DNA of 64,000 bases from Cannabis sativa (Eukaryota > Streptophyta > Magnoliopsida > Rosales > Cannabaceae). The DNA is taken from the NCBI RefSeq assembly GCF_029168945.1, contig NC_083601.1, positions 35,391,660 through 35,455,659 of the forward strand, in the 5' to 3' direction. A model generated the notes under the pieces. It ran no database searches, had not been told where the DNA came from, and worked only from the letters and a program-made list of their open reading frames with translations. The position numbers and the translations under genes are program-made. Positions 22,644 to 34,413 of the stretch are shown here, in pieces (position 1 is the stretch's first letter; every line of letters begins with the position of its first letter).

Positions 22644-24240
22644 GTATGATGAACCTAACCAAATTAAAGATAAACAAATTTAAACAATAAGGACTACATA
22701 TTTCAACAAATACACTATATAAAAAAAAAAATTGACCAAAACACAATGAAAATCGTGCATTGTAATCACCCAAAATCACAGCAAATCAACTTAACCATTC
22801 GGCATTGGAAAAATTCAGATTTCAAACACACATTTCATGCTTCTTGCATGTTACACATTAAAGTACATTAAAATGATGTGAAACTCTTTTCAACTAAATG
22901 ATTTCCAATACTCAAAATTTATACGACAACACTTCCACAACCAAAACAATGAACAAAACAACACTTAACTACTAACTCTCATAACCAAAAAGTGGTACAA
23001 ACGAGTTGGTACAATTCGTGAGAACCAACAACATAAAGCACACACATGAATAGACAAAATTCCCCCAAACTTAACCAATCTAGGTACCTTGTACCTCTTA
23101 ATTCATGATGAACAGAGTACAAAGCCATTTGGAAAACATTTAATATCAGAATTAACAAAACAATGCTTCACTACTAACTGTCATAACCATTTCAATAACT
23201 TTTCCAATAATTGATATACACAAAAAAACAAAACTGCCATAGTTTTTATCAATAGTGTATCTCATTAACTCATGAATCTTCTGTCTAAACCATCCAATTT
23301 TTCAAAATAAATTCATAACAATAGGAAAATACAAACTACAACTTCTAATTAAAGTACAAAAATCACTCACTACCCAACACATGACAGCCATCACCATTTC
23401 ATTGTTTTCCTTTCTTTCAATTTTTTTTTTTGGTCAATAAAATTGATTTCCGAAAACAATTATTTTTCAGCAACACTGTACATACCAATGTTTACATTGT
23501 TTTTCTTTCTTTCATTACATTCTTTCATTAAAATTGTTTCACTGCAAGGGTATAAATTAATCCAACACACTTTCACAATAAATCAACAAACAAAAAGGGT
23601 AAACACATGAATCGAATCAAAACTACTTCCTAGTACTGTGTAAAATTGGGGAACATAAAATGTACCTTCAATTTTCTGCAACCCGTGAATCAAAACTTCT
23701 TGAATAAGCAGATTTAAGGCCTGTAAAACGGATTAAAACTACTCAATAAACCAAAAATGGAACAGAAAAAATAAATACGCAATGCAAATACACGGATTGA
23801 ACACCACATCACAATTTTGACAAATACTTTACTATCCAACTTAACCCAAACTGAGAAACAAATTAAGTTTTCTTTTTCCATGAATGACAAATGCATTACT
23901 ATCCAACTTAACCCAAACTGAGAAACAAATTAAGTTTTCTTGTTCTATCTGCATAACTTTGAAATTTCCACTTTTTTGACTATATATTTTACAACAAAAA
24001 TTCCATTTTAATAAAAAAAATAACAATAATATGTAAAATATAACGAAGGAGAACACATACAACGTTTTACTGTAACAACAACTTTTTTTTTTCTGAAAAC
24101 AGATTAACACCAACAAATTTCTATATAATTTTTTAGTACTTTATTGATTGAAAAATAAAAAATCACGAGGAATGGCAGTCAGGACCTCCTTCCTAACTAG
24201 TATCTAACATTATCTAAAGTAAATATCAAACAATATGCAA
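22644..24240. other. 5' flank of the ULP1-like gene and MULE right arm
   Basis: AT-rich, with no gene-like frame. It holds the 67-bp duplication at 23815-23944. Confidence 0.5.
23815..23944 (+). repeat. 67-bp tandem duplication in the MULE right arm
   Basis: ACTATCCAACTTAACCCAAA starts at 23831 and again at 23898, followed in both by CTGAGAAACAAATTAAGTTT. Divergence is low, so the duplication is fairly recent. Confidence 0.7.
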
Positions 24241-24353
24241 AAGAATGAGAAAATTACTTGTACAAACCCACCTCGTTCGGAGAAGGAGCCAGAGACAAAC
24301 AAAACCAAGTGCACCAACTCTGAAAGTACTACAGTTTCCTCTCCCAAAGAAAA

Positions 24354-24455
24354 TGTGAAGAACAAAAAAAAAATGGGAAGAAGAAGAAGAAAATTCGAAG
24401 AACAAGAAGAAAATGAGAAGAAGAAGAAGAAAATTTGAAGAAGAAAAAGAAAATA
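24354..24455 (+). repeat. GAA-rich simple repeat
   Basis: A purine tract of GAAGAAGAAGAAAATTYGAAG-like units. Its encoded Lys/Glu-rich reading frame is a by-product of low complexity. Confidence 0.7.
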
Positions 24456-24700
24456 ACAACTGCCCTAAAATAAACCTAACTCTTTATACCCACGAAGAAG
24501 AAGAAGGAAAGACTAATGTATTTTCAAAAATTGGTAACTGTCACGTACATCAAACGTCAATCGGTGTCAGTTTTTTTAAAAATTAATTAATTTAAAATAC
24601 AAAAAACCAACCGGTTACCATTTTTCCCCCCCTAACTACCCCTACTTTAACCCCAGCCCTTAGATCAACCCCCAATTCAATCCAACGGCTACAGTACAAT

Positions 24701-24748
24701 CAGGGATTGTATTCCCTATTTTGGCATAACGGGACCAAATCATGTCCC
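24701..24748 (-). repeat. MULE right terminal inverted repeat
   Basis: The reverse complement starts GGGACATGATTTGGTCCCG and aligns with the left TIR, including TGC-AAAA, GGAAT and AATCC blocks. It is followed on the plus strand by TATATATATATA. Confidence 0.6.
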
Positions 24749-24762
24749 TATATATATATATA

Positions 24763-25522
24763 ATAACCAAATATAAAGGTATAGAAGTTGCATAAAGTTT
24801 CAGCCGTACTACTAGAATAGTTCAAGTAGTACGATTTTGTTCATATAAAAGTCTGCCCTAGGTTTTTATATGTTTTCTATTTAGGATATGTATGATCGAT
24901 CAACAAGCTCATTACAGCTTCTAATTATAAAATCAACTAATGAATTAATTATTTTAGTGCTTGTCAAATAAGTGGCTGTTCTGTATAATAAAATGAGACA
25001 AGTTGCAAAAACATGAACAAATAATGACTACGACTTCTTCACAAGTCAAATACTCATTACATATGTTTGTATATATATACTTCTACTTGCCTAATTTTTA
25101 TTGAAAAAGGATATAGCTATAGCATCTTTTTATTTATTTATTTATTTTGAATGATACCTTTCTTAAATTTTTAATTAATACAAACAAATAAGAATAAAGG
25201 GTGATATTTCATTATTATACATATAAATATGTACATGATTATTATGGATTGGTCAGAATTGATCATAATATTAGTACTTGGATTGATATATACGTATATG
25301 TCAATTATATATTTGAATAAGTCAATTATATTATAGAAGACTAGAACCACTAGTTTGATGCATATATATGTACGGTAATATATTGGTCACTGCGGGGTTT
25401 CTCAATTAATATTTACCAGTTAAGGCTATAATCATATGATCCTGATTCACGTGAAGCAAAGCATTATATATATAACTCAATTCATGGTACGTGAATTGTG
25501 TTTTGAAAGTCAAAACTATATA
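24763..25522. other. AT-rich intergenic DNA right of the MULE
   Basis: TA- and TTTA-rich sequence (for example the TTTATTTATTTATTTATTTT run at about 25128). No gene or element terminus seen. Confidence 0.5.
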
Positions 25523-25964
25523 CAGTAGAACCTCTATTTAAGAATACTCTATTTAAGAATAACCTCTAATTTGTTATAAAAAAATCAAGTCCCAATTTAG
25601 GTCAGTTATAAATAAGAATAACCTCTAAATTGTAATTAGTTATACATTTTCTAAGTCCCGTATTAACAAAGTATACCTCAGAATAATTACATCTTAATAA
25701 AATATATACATATGTTTTGTAAATTTATTTACATAAAATTAATAATTTTATTCTAAATTGTAACATATGTATTACCATTATATTTACTCTAAAATAATTT
25801 TATTATAATATAGTATTAATAATTATTTATTGTTATTATGGTTAGATTAATATTTTTTATTAGTATTTTAATTTTTTTCTAGTATAACTATATTTAGTTA
25901 TAACCTCTCAATAAGAATATAATTTGCTTGGTCCCAAGTCTATTTTTGAATAGAGGTTCTACGG
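25523..25964. mobile_element. Emigrant/Lemi1-like (pogo, Tc1/mariner) MITE
   Basis: CAGTAGAACCTCTATTTAAG at the left is mirrored by AATAGAGGTTCTACGG at the right, flanked by a TA dinucleotide on each side (25521-25522 and 25965-25966). The CAGTARAACCTCTAT terminus with TA duplication is characteristic of the pogo-related Emigrant/Lemi1 elements. The 442-bp interior is AT-rich with repeated AAGAATAACCTCTAA blocks and no coding frame. Confidence 0.75.
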
Positions 25965-25966
25965 TA

Positions 25967-26877
25967 TATTATCCAACTTTTTGTTCTAATTTCCATTAAT
26001 TAAATATTTTTATAAGGGTAATGATCAGTTAAAATTAATTCCGTATATATGTTTATTTTGACCCTTTCTTTTATAAGGACCGTGATCTGCTGTCTCTAAT
26101 AATGCGGAGGTTAAAATTAATTTGTAAGAGTATAGCTACTAGCTAGAGATAATATTGTACAATAAAACATTTTTACATGGCTATAATTATCTATATGGTT
26201 AAATTTGATACTAATTAAATTAACTTCGTCCACTTCTTAGGTGATTATTATTATTTGGTTTGGGGATATATACATATTTGCGCAGCATAAAAAAAAAATG
26301 ATATACATGCAACACGGTGACCAATTACAACAGCAATAAATTAGTCAAAAAAAAAAAAAAAACTTTTGTAAAATTATTTTTTTTATAAGGGACTTTTTTA
26401 AATTCTAAATTCAAAGATCTATTAGTAAAATTACTCACAAAGTCCTCAAGAAAGCAAAATAGAATAGTACTTATTATTTACTTTAATTGAGAAAAAAATA
26501 AAAAATGAAAAGGGTCCTTAATTTATTGGAGATTTCACTAATGTATTACCTCATATGCTTGGGAAAAAGCCAAAAAGGTAATCAAAATGCAATCCTTTTC
26601 TTTAATACATTGAGCTCATCATCTTATTAAATTACGATTTTTTTTTTTTATTATTATTATACTTACTCGACTCCAAAAGGGGTGTGACATCAAACAGAAA
26701 AAATCTATTGATAACTTAGAATGCTAAGCAAGTAACATCTTTATCAATTATATATATGTACGACAGCATATTGAGTATTTGTTCAAAAATTACAATACGT
26801 ATAATACCTCTAATAAAGATCAAGGCGGTATTAATTAAATAAAGTAGATCAATGTATTAGATCATATGATATCTAAT
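25967..26877. other. AT-rich intergenic DNA, no gene seen
   Basis: Homopolymer A and T runs and TA-rich patches. No open frame or repeat boundary recognised. Confidence 0.5.
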
Positions 26878-27137
26878 TAATTGAAATCAAATAAACAATC
26901 CTCATCTTTGAAAGCAACTATATATTAATATTGTGTCCTGTTAATATATATATATATATGATGAGTCTTTGGATAAAAATAAACAGGCCCTATTTCTTTT
27001 TCTTCTTTTTTCTGAAAAATTTACAGAAATACTTAAAATTGTATTTTTTTTTTTTTAACATTTTTACAGATTTTTTACATTTTAACGGAATTGTAACTTT
27101 TTAAAGGAAAAATAATGTTATTTTCATATTATCATAT
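26878..27137 (+). repeat. Direct duplication, left copy
   Basis: From TTAATTGAAATCAAATAAAC to TATCATATCGTAAAAAT this 260-bp block is repeated almost without change at 29938-30531, where it is interrupted by a MITE and has a longer TA microsatellite. Confidence 0.85.
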
Positions 27138-27164
27138 CGTAAAAATTACATGAAATATGAGATT

Positions 27165-29937
27165 TCATAACAAAGTTAGAAAAATATGGCATTTTTAAGT
27201 TTGCCACTCTTCTATGGCATTTTTTTACATTTAAGATTTTTTATGGTATTTGATATGCCATATTTTTATAAACTTATTATCCAATGCCATATTTTATGTT
27301 TTTATTTTTAGCTTAATTAGTTTTATTTATTTTTTAATTTATTTTACACTTGTTTCTTTTTATTTGAAAAATTTACACCAAATATTACATTTTTTTTCAA
27401 ACATTACATTTTTAATTTGACAAGAACATTTTATTTTTATACTTTTATTAATTTTTTTTTCTTTTTTACTTATTGAAACTTCAAAAAGTTTTTTTTTTTT
27501 GTCTTTTTTATATATTTTTTAGTCAATTTTGGCTCTCTTTTTTCTTTTCAACTTTTAAGTCAGTTGCTACTTTTTTTTTTCTTTCTTTCGCTTATCTCTC
27601 TCTATTGTTTTTTTTTAATTTCTTTTTGTGTCTCTCTTTTTTTTTTTTTAATTTTTTTTCTCAACCTAATTTTTTTTCTCTTAATATATATAATAAGTGT
27701 ACATTTTTTTATTTCATTTTTTTTTTACAAAAATTAAACTTGTTTTTTTATTTAAACTACTATTTGTTTTTTTTTTTGTTAAAAACTAATTATTCCATTA
27801 AAAACAGCAGAAAAAAAAAACCAGTTTCATCAACATCATCCTGAAAAAAAAATAATATAAAAAATCATAATCTAAAAAGAATCCAAACTTTAAAAACTAG
27901 TTTCATCAACATTGAAAGAAACTAATAATTTCATTTAAAGAATACAAAAAATAGTTTCATCAACAAGATAATGAAAAAAAATTACAATCTAAAGACGATA
28001 CTAACTTTAAAAACCAGTTTCATCAATATTAAAAGAAACGAATTATTTCATTAAAAGAGGCAAAAAAAAAAAAAATAGTTTCATCAATAACATAATAAAA
28101 AATACACAATGCCTAATAACTAAACTTTTACAAATTAACGATACTAAATTTAAAAACCAGTTTCGAACATATAAATTTTATATCAATACCTAATAATCAA
28201 ACTTCTAACTTCATTCTTTATTTACTCCGGGCACGAGCAGGAACATAAAAAATGTTGACCGAATACATGTACATGACGGAACGACATATATAAAAATACG
28301 TGATCTGATTTGATAGGCTGCCTGCAGAAATAGTTTACCGACCGCAAAACAATTCATTCTTGTGTGTAGCGCATGGGGCCATGTCTCCCGAACGATCATA
28401 GTACGGCCGCTCATCTAATATCAAATCAATCGCTAGATCTCACTTCCCTTCCCCCATACCATAGCCGGAAGGGATAGCGTATCTACAGAAGAGAGGGGCA
28501 TTGAGAAGGAAGGACGCTTTCAGAGGCGAAAGGCCATGGGGAGATACCGTCTGTGATCCATGGATCTCCGATCGGGAAACCGTATCCAAGCTCCGTGGCT
28601 AGTCTGCGCTCTTTGGACTTTTAAAACTTAGCGAACTGAAACATCTGAGTAGCTAAAGGAAGGGAAATCAACCGATGGCATTTAATTTTTTTATTTGCTT
28701 GCTCAAAAATTAGAGTTAATTTAAACATACAATATGCAGCAAATATAACAAAGAGAATCATAAATTAAAATGAAAGAGAAAAAAAAAAGAAACAAAGAAA
28801 ATTAAAGAGACAAAAGTGCAATAAAAACCATAAAAGAATAACAAAAAAAAAAACAGTGGAATGTGAGAAACCAGTTAGTAAAACAACCAAAATAAAAAAA
28901 AACAAATAAAAACCAGTTTCTTAAAATAAATTAATAAAAAATTGAATAAAATTCAATTATGAACAACAATAAAAAAAATTAGTTATAAAAACTAGTTACT
29001 TAAAAAAACCAGTTATGAAAATAATAAAATAATATGTGTGTCAGAAACTGATTAATTAAAATAAAATAAAAATTGTTGTTCAAATATCATACAATAAGAA
29101 AACTGGTTTTATACAAACTAAAAAATATATAATAATATCATAAAAATTGAGCAACCCTATTAAAGAACAGTTAAAATCTGTGAAACCAGTTTCGACATGT
29201 GAAACCAGTTTTGACGTTATAAAAAATCATAACAAAATACAAATGTTAATAATAAAGTTAATTGAAACCAGTTTCATCAGACAATCAAATAAAACCATAC
29301 ACACACAAATATACAAAAAAAAAAATACTAATTACAAATATAATCAAAACAACACATAATGCCTACCAATAATTTAATAACAAAATATAAATGTAAGTTT
29401 CCAACCTAGAAAAAAAATAATAAAAAAGTAACTTGAAAAAAATTCTAATAACATAATGAAACTATTTTTTTTATTCTTTTAATGAAATTAATAGTTTCTT
29501 TCAATGTTGATGAAACTGATTTTTAAAGTTTATATTATCTTTAGATTATAATTTTTTATATTGTTTTTTCTTCAGGATGATGTTGATTAAACTGGTTTTT
29601 TTTTTTTCCTGCTTTTAATGAAATAATTAGTTTTTAACAAAAAAAAACAAAGAAAAAAAATAGTAGTTTAAATAAAAAAAAACAAGTTTAATTTCTGTAA
29701 AAAACAATAATATGTATAGTTGAGATCATTTTTTATTTATTTTAGTATTTTATTTTTTTAAAAAAGAAATAATAAATAAAAAGAAACACAAATTTAAAGT
29801 TTTTTATGGCATTCCTCAAGACTTTTTCCCATATTTGTAAGTTTTTTAAAAAAATGTCATATTTAGTGTAATTAAGTTTTTATGCCATATATATCAAAAC
29901 TTATCTTTATTTTCCCATATTTTTGTAAATAGCCCTT
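27165..29937. mobile_element. Large fold-back element with long inverted arms
   Basis: Arm 27740-27961 and arm 29700-29455 are inverted copies at about 90% identity, for example CAACATCATCCTGAA followed by a matching AT-rich stretch. Outer parts share diverged ATGGCAT/ATGCCATAT blocks. The right end reads GGGCTATTTACAAAAATATG in reverse, a MULE-like terminus; the left end is not clearly delimited. The interior is poly-T/poly-A rich with many AACCAGTTTC motifs and carries a mitochondrial DNA fragment at its centre. No transposase. Confidence 0.55.
28215..28674 (+). other. Nuclear mitochondrial DNA insertion (rrn26 5' region)
   Basis: A sharply GC-richer island in an AT-rich arm. From about 28500 it reads as the 5' end of plant mitochondrial large-subunit (26S) rRNA: GAAGGACGCTTTCAGAGGCG, then CCATGGATCTCCGATCGGG, and GAACTGAAACATCTGAGTAG just before the junction at ATCAACCGA (28674). 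These correspond to conserved 5' segments of 23S-type rRNA. The part 28215-28490 is presumably mitochondrial leader sequence. It is a truncated, non-functional copy. Confidence 0.8.
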
Positions 29938-29957
29938 AATTGAAATCAAATAAACAA

Positions 29958-30246
29958 GGGAAATTTACATGGTATACCAACTTTTGCCATTTTTTTACAA
30001 AAATACTGTCAGGCGGTATTTTTTACTTTTTTACTGTATTTTCTTATAAATTTCATACTGCAGTATAATGTGTTAAGTTTCACTGGTGTTCTACTGGTGT
30101 TTTACTAGTGTTCTACTGTTGTTTTGAGTTATACTGCTTTGTGTTTTATTGGTGTTTTATAAAAACACAGTATTTTTGAAAAAATTTCCGTGTGACAGTA
30201 TTTTTGTAAAAGTTAACAGAAATTCCAGTATTTTTGTAAGTTTCCC
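29958..30246. mobile_element. 289-bp MITE with 8-bp target duplication
   Basis: The ends GGGAAATTTACA and TGTAAGTTTCCC are inverted repeats, flanked by ATAAACAA on both sides (29950-29957 and 30247-30254). The uninterrupted allele is seen in the left duplication copy, which proves the insertion. The 8-bp duplication suggests hAT. The interior has repeated GTGTTYTACTGGTGTT blocks. Confidence 0.85.
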
Positions 30247-30296
30247 ATAAACAATCCTCATCTTTGAAAGCAACTATATATTAATATTGTGTCCTG

Positions 30297-30300
<4 letters not shown>

Positions 30301-30341
<41 letters not shown>
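30301..30341 (+). repeat. (TA)n microsatellite
   Basis: About 20 TA repeats, against about 8 at the paralogous site near 26943-26959. Confidence 0.9.
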
Positions 30342-30343
<2 letters not shown>

Positions 30344-30794
30344 CGAGTCTTTGGATAAAAATAAACAGGCCCTATTTCTTTTTCTTCTTTTTTCTGAAAA
30401 ATTTACAGAAATACTTAAAATTGTATTTTTTTTTTTTTTAACATTTTTACAGATTTTTTACATTTTAACGGAATTGTAACTTTTTAAAGGAAAAATAATG
30501 TTATTTTCATATTATCATATCGTAAAAATAATGTGTAAACAACGATCTTTTTTAAATAACTTAAAAACAATAGTATGGAAGAAAAAAAAAGTTCGTAAAA
30601 ATATTAAAAAAGAAAACAAGATCAAAATTCCGTACAGTAAATTTTTTGTTATTATTGCGCATTCTTAAAATAATTTTCAGGTGCTAGGAGAAATTGGAGA
30701 ATGTTCTAGTTAAGTTTTGGAAGTGGAGAATACTAAGGGAGGGGAGGGCCTTCTTTAGGGGATGGATAGAATTCTTAGTTAGAATATCACTGCA

Positions 30795-30911
30795 ATCAGA
30801 AAAAGCTTCACAAACAAGAAGAGATCAAGAGATTGATCCATACAATGAATGTAGCGATCAGAAAAAGATTCACAAACAAGAAGAGATCAAGAGATTGATC
30901 CATACAATGTA
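30795..30911 (+). repeat. 62-bp tandem duplication
   Basis: ATCAGAAAAAG at 30795 and 30857 start two copies that share CACAAACAAGAAGAGATCAA and GAGATTGATCCATACAATG. Confidence 0.8.
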
Positions 30912-30973
30912 TGTAGGCTTAGTTGGTCTTCTTGAAATTAAAGCATAGACTAAGAACTTTGGGGTCTGTATAT

Positions 30974-31150
30974 GTTTTTTTTGAATGGAAATAATTTTAT
31001 TAAATAACCATCTCAGCTACCAAAATAGGTAACAAATCAGTTGGAACAGACTCCAAACTGAAGGTGCAATCAGGATAGAATATAGAGGCTCGGGCAAAGC
31101 TATGAGCCACCATATTAGCTGATCGTCTTACAAAATAAATACTGACATCT
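30974..31150 (-). mobile_element. LINE 3' end fragment, minus strand
   Basis: The minus strand reads VRRSANMVAHSFARASIF and ends VAEMVI followed by a stop and an A-tract (T run at 30974-30982 on plus). This is the typical C terminus of the RNase H domain in plant LINE polyproteins (the .ANxVAHxLA pattern). 5'-truncated. Confidence 0.65.
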
Positions 31151-31229
31151 GTTAAACATATCTGTTAATATGTTTACTGAATGGTGTTTTACCACGAATA
31201 ATGCATGGCACAATAGAAAGAATAATGGT

Positions 31230-33586
31230 TAGTTGGAATCTGAGCAAATTTCGGTCAATATCGGAAGTGCTTTAGTTGACTAATGCATATGGAGGTTACT
31301 TTCATGGCTGTAAAAGAAAGGTTTTTATTGCCTTTTGTGTATGCTAGAAGGTCGTTGAATCGAATTTATTCGATTAAAGACATGGAGGGGGTACTAGTTC
31401 ATGAGCCCAAGCAAGTTACATCAGCCTTCTTGAGATTTTATTATGAATTGTTGAGTTCAACCAATAGAGAATAAATGACAGGTTCTACTGGGAGTTGTCT
31501 GAAAAGGTCCTCTGATATCTAATTAATGTTCATATCAGGAGACTACAGGAGGATTGTACAAATGAATAGGTAAAAGCTACGAATTTTATAATTCTCGGTA
31601 ACAAAACTCCAGGATCGGATAGTTACATATATAACTACTTTTTTCAAGAAATTACATTAGGAATTCGTAGGAGGTGCGTGTGCCAAGCGATCAAATCATT
31701 CCTTATTTCTGGTAAGCTTTCTCAAGGAAATTAATTCAACATTCCCAAAAGTAAGTGTCCTGTCTTATTTACTCAAGATTGAGGATGAGATTTCTGAATA
31801 TCATTGCGCCCAGAATTAAAGTGGTTTTGTTCAAGGTCGATATATTGCCTATAATATAATAGTTTGCTAGGATTTGGTGTGCTATCATAGGGGGAAGAAT
31901 ACAAAGCCACAATATATGATATATCAAGTTAGACTTGAGGAAAGCATATGACACAATAGAACAAAATTTTATTGAGGAAAAATGTTATATGCATTCAAAT
32001 TCCCAGGGGACTTTATTCGTTTAGTCATGATCTGTGTTCGAATACTGAGACTTAGTATCATATTTAATGGTACGTTACATGGGTGCTTTGAAATTAAACT
32101 GGGTTTGAGACAAAGGGATCCTATGCATGTCTCCATTATTATTTGAACTTGGAAAGGAATATCATTCTAGAATAATGATGAGAATTGATTTGAAAAAGGA
32201 CTTCATATTCCATGATAGATGTGAGAAGCTCCAACTAAATTACATGTGCTTTGCATAGATGATGTTTTACTATTCTGTCATTTTCAAGTCTATATATCGT
32301 TTACTTGAAGGGCTGAGACTTTTTTCCCAAACTTCAAGCTTACAACCAAATGAAGAAAAGACATTCATTTATTGCTGTAACATAAAAGAAGAAAAGGTAC
32401 AAAGGGTGATACTTGTGTCAGGGTTCAAGTGAAGCAATCTTTCCTTTTAAGTACTTAGTTATTCCTATTTGTGCAAAGAGAATACCATCTGCTGAATGTG
32501 AGGTTATTGAATAGATGGTTCAAAGAATTCGTGTTCGGAGTTCTAGGAACCTATCCTATGCGGGAATGCAACACTTGTTAATTCGGTACTTATAGCCATC
32601 AACTCCTATTAGACACATAATGATAATTCCTAAGAAGGTCTTGCATAGAGTTAATTTTATTTGGAGGATCTACTTATGGAAAAGGATGGTAGATTCTAAT
32701 GGTTCAGGAAGTGTGGCTTGGGATGACATGTGCTGATCAAAGAGTGAAGGGGGACTGGAATTTAGAAACATTGCTAAATGGAACGAGGCAGCTATAGGCA
32801 AATATGTACGGGCAGTTGCAACGAAATAGTTCAATGGGCTCATTCAGTATACATTAGCATATATAGAGGATTCGTGGGCTTACAAAGCTACAAGTACAAG
32901 CAGTTGGAACAGGTTTTCAAGGTAAAAGAGGAATACAGGCAGCTTATTAATATGGTCCATTCATGAATGGATCGTATAAAATTAGAGATGGGTACACTCT
33001 CCTTTGCTCAACTCATTCGAAAGTCTATTGGTGTAAGGAAGTGTGAAATAGAATTTTTATACCGAAGCATAGATTTATCTTATAGTTGGTGCTGGATAGA
33101 TTACAGGTTAAAGAAAATATTGTTTCGCTTTAACATAGTTTAAGATGATCAATGCTTGTTGTGTGGTATGAACAAAGAAACAAGAGACCATTTGTTCTTT
33201 AAATGTCAATTGAGTGATCTTTGTTAGACTAATATAAAGAAATGGTTGGGCTGGAAAACTTCAACCTCTACAGTTCTAGCTCGAGCGAAGCTTTCGGCCA
33301 AATTTCGAAAACAGGTATTTGTAGCATCACTGGCAGAAACATTGTACCATTTATGGACATGCCGAAATGAATCATTATGGAATCAAAGAATTTTTACGAC
33401 AATTGTGTTAATAGAGAGAATGAAACGAGATGTAAAAAATAAAATGAAAGGCGTTATGCCTAAAAAAATACAAATAATAGATAGTGAATGATTTACTAGT
33501 TTGTAACTTGTTTTTTTTTTTGGTGTTGCATAATATGTAAATGATATTTGTTGAACAATATATAATTCTGATTTAAAAAAAAAAAA
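31230..33586 (+). mobile_element. Degenerate L1-type LINE, reverse transcriptase region
   Basis: Broken plus-strand frames give, in order, YARRSLNRIYSIKDMEGV (linker), IKLDLRKAYDTIE-like (RT domain, about 31925), a GLRQ(G/R)DP-like segment (about 32100), a DDVLLF-like active-site remnant (about 32255), a zf-RVT-like CLLCGMNKETRDHLFFKC (about 33155), and WTCRNESLWNQRIF near the end. A poly-A tail at 33575-33586 closes it. Many stops and frameshifts; not functional. Confidence 0.8.
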
Positions 33587-33679
33587 TAATGTTCAAAAAC
33601 TCATCGGTGACAAACAAGGAATTTTGTTGTGATGGATAACACAATCTGTGTGTTTGTAATTGTGAGCCCAATTAATATA

Positions 33680-34052
33680 TGGTAAATACTATTTTGGACC
33701 CTCTGTTTTGCAAAAGTTATCAATTGGACTCTGTGTTTTGTTAAATGACAAAATGGACCTTGTATTTTTTAAAATAGTACAAATAGGACCCTGAATTGAT
33801 TTTTTGTCAAAATAAAATTTAATTATATTCCAATCTAAAAGTGCTATGACAAAACTGTTTACATTTTTTGTATCTGTTCGTATTAAGCATTGTCTTCAAG
33901 TTGGTTGTATTAAAAAAAAAGTTTTCAAAAATTAAGCTCAGGGTCCTATTTTTACTATTTTAGGAAATACAGGGTCCATTTTGTCATTTAACAAAACACA
34001 GGGTCTAATCTGTAACTTTTGCAAAACACGGGGTTCAAAATGGTATTTACCC
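33680..34052. mobile_element. MULE-type MITE, copy 1, 9-bp target duplication
   Basis: TGGTAAATACTATTTTGGAC and, in reverse, GGGTAAATACCATTTTGAAC form long inverted repeats that continue through TTTTGCAAAAGTTA and the MITE's AATGACAAAATGGACC blocks. The 9-bp duplication ATTAATATA flanks it (33671-33679 and 34053-34061). 373 bp, non-coding. Confidence 0.88.
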
Positions 34053-34413
34053 ATTAATATAATATAAATTTATAGAGAAAAAAAAAGAGTAATAATCTGA
34101 AAGAGTTCATTTGGTTCTGCATGACTTGTTAAAATTTTATTCATTTAACTTTTGAATGAAAAAAAATTCTTTTAGAAAATAATTAATAATAATTTCTTTA
34201 TTTTATATCGCCTCCAATGAGACTTATAAACGCTGTAATCAACCATAATTTATTCAATTTTCGCACCATAAATAAAATATAATTATATTACTAAATAGTA
34301 GCAAAAGTTCGATAGGTTCTCAAACTTCTGTAATATTTTAAGCCACAGACCACGAAAGAGTGGATAATGATGAACTTATTACACTGAAGATGCTGAAAAA
34401 TATAAATAATAAT

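Larger units (their letters stand above)
4257..24748. mobile_element. Composite Mutator-like element (about 20.5 kb) carrying transposase, GRF zinc finger and ULP1-like genes
   Basis: The two ends are diverged inverted repeats. GGCAGCCGATTTTGTGCC at 4257 aligns with the reverse complement of the right end, GGGACATGATTTGGTCCC, and similarity of roughly 70% by eye continues for about 48 bp. Further in, both arms carry an AACCGGTT-containing segment in the same order. The ends abut TA microsatellite on both sides (about 4236-4256 and 24749-24762), compatible with a 9-bp TA-repeat target duplication that cannot be placed exactly. Inside lie a FAR1/MURA-type transposase, a GRF zinc-finger gene and a ULP1-type protease gene; MULEs with captured ULP1-like genes are known in plants (Kaonashi-type). 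Later insertions (hAT element, hAT-MITE fragment, satellite) have enlarged it. The alternative, two unrelated insertions sharing weak ends, is less likely but not excluded. Confidence 0.72.
29938..30531 (+). repeat. Direct duplication, right copy (interrupted by a MITE)
   Basis: Second copy of 26878-27137, split by the 289-bp MITE at 29958-30246. Outside the MITE and microsatellite only a few bases differ (for example TGATGAGTC against TGACGAGTC), so the duplication is recent relative to nearby transposons. Confidence 0.85.

Noticed and set aside
27473..27844. 123-codon Phe-rich frame
   Set aside because: Product of poly-T low complexity in the fold-back arm.
31283..31474. Independent small gene
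   Set aside because: The 63-codon frame is the linker segment of the degenerate LINE.
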